A program made the position numbers and the translations under genes. DNA of 64,000 nt from Bacteroidaceae bacterium (lineage in GTDB: Bacteria > Bacteroidota > Bacteroidia > Bacteroidales > Bacteroidaceae), in the NCBI GenBank assembly GCA_017442185.1, contig JAFSAT010000031.1, positions 1 through 64,000 on the forward strand, written 5' to 3'. A model generated the notes under the pieces. That model saw only the letters and a program-made list of their open reading frames with translations, was not told where the DNA came from and did no database searches. The number at the start of each line of letters is the position of its first letter. Position 1 is the stretch's first letter. Positions 60,995 through 64,000 of the stretch are shown piece after piece.

Positions 60995-62389
60995 ATGAGA
61001 AAATATATTCTACTTGTTTCGATATTCTGCCTGTCGGCGGCGGCCTTTGCACAGGAGTATGTTTCGCAGCGTCCTCCCGTCGATAAGCGTAATTTCGTGT
61101 CGCATGCTGTTGAAGCAAAAATAGAGCAGACGGTAGGTTTGCTGAAAAATAAAAAATTGGCATGGATGTTTGCCAACTGTCTGCCAAATACTCTCGACAC
61201 AACCGTATATCCCGATGGCGAGGGCGACACTTTTGTATACACCGGTGATATTCAGGCTATGTGGCTCCGTGACTCGGGTGCACAGGTGTGGACATATTTG
61301 CGCTTCATCAACGAAGACGAAGGCTTGAGGCGTATGATTGCCGGAGTGATACTGCGACAATTCCGTTGCATCATCTCAGACCCCTATGCGAATGCTTTTT
61401 ATAAAGAAAGCGACAAGGTTGGCAAATGGTCGTCCGACGATACCGAGATGCGGCCGGGGGTGCATGAGAGAAAGTGGGAGATTGATTCACACTGTTACCC
61501 CATAAGATTGGCTTACGAATATTGGAAAATATCGGGTGATACATCCATCTTCTCCGAGGAGTGGTTGAGGAGCATCCAAAAAACTATTGAAACATTCCGC
61601 GAACAGCAGCGTAAAAACGGGGTCGGAAGTTATACATTCATGCGCAACACCACAAGAGCATTCGACACACTCTCAAACGGCGGAAAGGGGTCACCCGTAA
61701 ATCCTGTGGGGTTGATTGTCTCATCGTTCCGTCCGTCGGACGATGCCACCGTTTTTCAGTTCCTTATACCTTCAAATTTCTTTGCCGTAACCTCTTTGCG
61801 TAAGGCGGCCGAGATTTTGGAAAAGGTGAATAATCGCCCCGACATTGCAGATGAATGTACCCGGCTTGCCAAAGAGGTCGAAGAGGCTCTTCATAGCTAT
61901 GCAACATACAATCATCCGCAATTCGGCACAATATACTCTTTTGAGGTTGATGGCTTCGGTAACCGTCTGCTGATGGACGATGCCAATGTCCCGAGCTTGT
62001 TGGCGATGCCCTATCTTGGTGATGTCAGTCTGAATGATTCCATTTATCAAAATACTCGCAAATTTGTGTGGAGCAGCAGTAATCCTTACTTCTTCAAAGG
62101 CGATGCAGCCGAAGGGATTGGTGGGCCGCATGTGGGCTACGACATGGTGTGGCCGATGAGCATCATAATGCGAGCTTTCACAAGCAACAACGATGACGAA
62201 ATCAAATGGTGTGTTGAGACACTTCTCAACACAGATGCCGGAACAGGATTTATGCACGAATCATTTAACGCAGATAACCCACAGAATTATACACGCTCGT
62301 GGTTTGCATGGGTGAACGGTCTATTCGGCGAATTAATATTAAAAATCATAGATGATGGTAAATTGTATTTGTTGAACAGCATTGAATGA
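60995..62389 (+). CDS. GH125 exo-alpha-1,6-mannosidase
   Basis: A 464-aa secreted enzyme (signal peptide LLVSIFCLSAAAFAQ). GH125 is metal-independent and inverting and removes alpha-1,6-linked mannose. Family motifs include TGDIQAMWLRDSGAQVW near residue 85-100, WEIDSHCYPIRLAYEYW, FMRNTTRAFDTLSNGG-type and WPMSIIMRAFTS. It starts 34 bases after the amidotransferase-dipeptidase and ends 10 bases before the next gene, so co-transcription is likely. It complements the GH92 pair of the other mannoside operon. Linkage is from family knowledge, not measured. Confidence 0.92.
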   Translation: MRKYILLVSIFCLSAAAFAQEYVSQRPPVDKRNFVSHAVEAKIEQTVGLLKNKKLAWMFANCLPNTLDTTVYPDGEGDTFVYTGDIQAMWLRDSGAQVWTYLRFINEDEGLRRMIAGVILRQFRCIISDPYANAFYKESDKVGKWSSDDTEMRPGVHERKWEIDSHCYPIRLAYEYWKISGDTSIFSEEWLRSIQKTIETFREQQRKNGVGSYTFMRNTTRAFDTLSNGGKGSPVNPVGLIVSSFRPSDDATVFQFLIPSNFFAVTSLRKAAEILEKVNNRPDIADECTRLAKEVEEALHSYATYNHPQFGTIYSFEVDGFGNRLLMDDANVPSLLAMPYLGDVSLNDSIYQNTRKFVWSSSNPYFFKGDAAEGIGGPHVGYDMVWPMSIIMRAFTSNNDDEIKWCVETLLNTDAGTGFMHESFNADNPQNYTRSWFAWVNGLFGELILKIIDDGKLYLLNSIE

Positions 62390-62399
62390 TTTATTATAT

Positions 62400-63938
62400 A
62401 TGAAAAAGATATTCTTTCTGATTCTGTGCGCTATGTCGCTAATGGCGGATGCACAGTCTCTCTCTGTCGGGCAATATAATATAAGGTTCGATAAGGCTAA
62501 GGACAAAGAAAACGGCAATGGCTGGGACACTCGTTCTGCCGGAATATACAGATTGATAAACTATGAGGCGTGGGATATATTCGGCGCGCAAGAGGTTCTT
62601 CATAATCAGCTTGAAGATATGCTTGACAATATTACAGGCTATGATTATATAGGTGTAGGCAGGGACGATGGCGCTGCAAAGGGTGAGTATGCTCCCATCT
62701 TCTACAAAAAAAACAGAATAAACTGTGTAAAGAGCGGACACTTCTGGTTGTCGGAGACTCCCGACAAGGTTGGCTCGGTAGGGTGGGATGCTGCACTGTG
62801 CCGATTATGCACATGGGGATATTTTGAGGATAAAAACACTAAATGGCGCTTTTGGGCATTTAATTTGCACATGGATCATGTTGGAGAGATTGCGCGTCGC
62901 GAAAGTGCAAAACTTGTGCTCTCAAAAATAAAAGAGATGTGTGGCAGCGAACCATATATATTGACAGGAGATTTCAATGTAGACCAAAATGATACGGTAT
63001 ATACTGTTTTAACAGCTTCGGGTGCGCTTAACGATGCTTATAGTATTGCTGCGCACCGTATGTGCGAGACAGGCTCCATGAACTACTTCAATCCCGACTA
63101 CAACACCGACAGCCGTATCGACCACATATTCTTGTCGTCGCATTTTAAAGTTCGCAGTTTCGGACTGCTTACATACAACTATTGGGCACCGGTAGAGGTT
63201 ACACCTGAAAAAGTAAAGGCTACGTCCGAGGGTGTCGAGGGGGTTACATTGCACAAAAGTCGTATGCTCTCCGACCATTATCCTGTTGAGGCTGTTGTGG
63301 AATTGCCCCGATTGAGGTCGACGCAAGATTGGGCACAATACTCTTATTACAGTGACGAAAATAAAAATGCAGAGAATGTAAAGGTTGTGTTCATGGGAAA
63401 TTCCATCACACGCAATTGGTTCCGCTATCGTCCCGAATTTTTTAAAGAGAACGACGGCTATCTGTGTCGCGGCATAAGCGGGCAGGTTACGGCTCAAATG
63501 CTTGCGCGTTTCCGCAGCGATGTGATAAATCTGCATCCTCGGGTTGTGGTTATACTTGCAGGAACAAATGATATAGCAATGAATCAGGGGTATGTCTCTA
63601 TTGAACATATATATGAAAATATAGTATCTATGGCTGAACTTGCAAAGTGCAACGGAATCAAGGTTGTGTTGTGCTCGGTGCTTCCTGCCGACAGATATAA
63701 TTGGTCGTGGGAGATTGATAAGCAAAGGGCTGTAAGTTCCATCAAGAAACTAAATGAATTATTACAGGCGTATGCAAAGAAAAACAAAATTCCTTATGCC
63801 GATTATTATTCAGCCATGATAGATGAAAATATGGCTCTCAAGAAAGAATTTCAAGAGGATGCCGTCCACCCAAACAAAGCCGGTTATTTGCTGATGGAGG
63901 GTATTGTGCAGAAGATACTGAAAAAACAGGTAAAATAA
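62400..63938 (+). CDS. secreted fusion of endonuclease/exonuclease/phosphatase-fold domain and SGNH/GDSL hydrolase
   Basis: A 512-aa secreted protein (signal peptide MKKIFFLILCAMSLMADAQ). Domain 1 (about 20-300) is EEP-fold: VGQYNIRFD, AQEVLHNQLEDML, LTGDFNVDQND near residue 187, and DSRIDHIFLSSH near 237, the metal and base motifs of this phosphoesterase fold. Domain 2 (about 330-512) is SGNH hydrolase: MGNSITRNW (nucleophile Ser near 334), GTNDI near 388, and DAVHPN near 487. Nuclease, phosphatase or lipid phosphodiesterase activity, plus an esterase, are possible. Beside GH125 it may trim phosphate and acyl groups from mannans. Confidence 0.82.
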   Translation: MKKIFFLILCAMSLMADAQSLSVGQYNIRFDKAKDKENGNGWDTRSAGIYRLINYEAWDIFGAQEVLHNQLEDMLDNITGYDYIGVGRDDGAAKGEYAPIFYKKNRINCVKSGHFWLSETPDKVGSVGWDAALCRLCTWGYFEDKNTKWRFWAFNLHMDHVGEIARRESAKLVLSKIKEMCGSEPYILTGDFNVDQNDTVYTVLTASGALNDAYSIAAHRMCETGSMNYFNPDYNTDSRIDHIFLSSHFKVRSFGLLTYNYWAPVEVTPEKVKATSEGVEGVTLHKSRMLSDHYPVEAVVELPRLRSTQDWAQYSYYSDENKNAENVKVVFMGNSITRNWFRYRPEFFKENDGYLCRGISGQVTAQMLARFRSDVINLHPRVVVILAGTNDIAMNQGYVSIEHIYENIVSMAELAKCNGIKVVLCSVLPADRYNWSWEIDKQRAVSSIKKLNELLQAYAKKNKIPYADYYSAMIDENMALKKEFQEDAVHPNKAGYLLMEGIVQKILKKQVK

Positions 63939-63964
63939 TATAAATTTAATAACTTTTAAACTGT

Positions 63965-64000
63965 ATGTCAATGAAAAGCAGGCTGTTAATGTTTGTGTTG
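63965..64000 (+). CDS. 5' end of a further secreted protein (partial)
   Basis: Twelve codons before the window ends: MSMKSRLLMFVL, a signal-peptide-like start (either ATG 63965 or 63971). It is co-directional with the GH125 module, 26 bases after the EEP-SGNH gene. Identity cannot be told. Confidence 0.5.
   Translation, partial: MSMKSRLLMFVL

Noticed and set aside
63009..63725. 238-codon minus-strand open frame inside the EEP-SGNH fusion gene
   Set aside because: No promoter or domain, and it lies opposite a clearly conserved two-domain protein.

Overview
The window looks like a chromosomal segment of an anaerobic Bacteroidales bacterium (phylum Bacteroidota). The evidence is paired SusC/SusD outer-membrane genes, fasciclin lipoproteins, GH92 and GH125 mannosidases, a secreted protein with a type IX secretion (T9SS)-like C-terminal tail, PorX- and PorW/SprE-like proteins, a rubredoxin, and repeated use of the Bacteroidota promoter signature (-33 TTTG, -7 TAnnTTTG) with almost no Shine-Dalgarno sites. 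I cannot place it to genus. I see no rRNA, tRNA, CRISPR array, prophage or insertion sequence.

Layout. 1-304: two 86-bp promoter-like tandem repeats and the first copy of a dispersed inverted-repeat element. 305-7670: tcdA-lolD operon, a secreted discoidin-like protein (minus strand), a ROK sugar kinase, an ABC-F ATPase and a small unknown protein. 7674-13364 (minus): a complete RND multidrug efflux operon. 13498-14418: a predicted outer-membrane barrel protein. 14492-21392 (minus): a GH5 / ROK kinase / GH92 / GH92 mannoside-degradation operon. 21681-25916: etfB-etfA-acyl-CoA dehydrogenase and a SlyD-like PPIase. 26068-30620: aroC, a polytopic membrane protein and a TolB-like propeller lipoprotein with a CxxCH motif.

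30898-46991 holds the largest unit, a 16-kb operon with a duplicated plan: fasciclin lipoprotein - SusC - SusD - fasciclin lipoprotein - SusC - SusD. It has one strong promoter, internal hairpins, and no recognisable glycosidase or regulator. 47134-48177: sirtuin and rubredoxin. 48251-55255 (minus): PorW/SprE-like - PorX-like - TsaE - small unknown - YgiQ operon. 55402-56603 (minus): a small Cys/His-rich membrane protein and a ZnuB-type permease without its ATPase. 57033-58463: two FKBP-type PPIases. 58595-64000: an Lrp/AsnC regulator, a glutamine-amidotransferase/M19-dipeptidase fusion, GH125, an endonuclease-fold/SGNH-hydrolase fusion, and the start of one more secreted-protein gene.

Themes. 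There are two separate mannoside-degrading modules (GH5/GH92 and GH125) without an adjacent SusCD pair, and one double SusCD module without enzymes. T9SS-type regulators and one T9SS-like cargo occur in the same window. A family of about 84- or 110-bp terminal-inverted-repeat elements sits at gene boundaries. One copy supplies the last codons of the permease gene, and two end exactly three bases before a start codon. No experiment or database search supports these readings; they rest on sequence motifs I could see.
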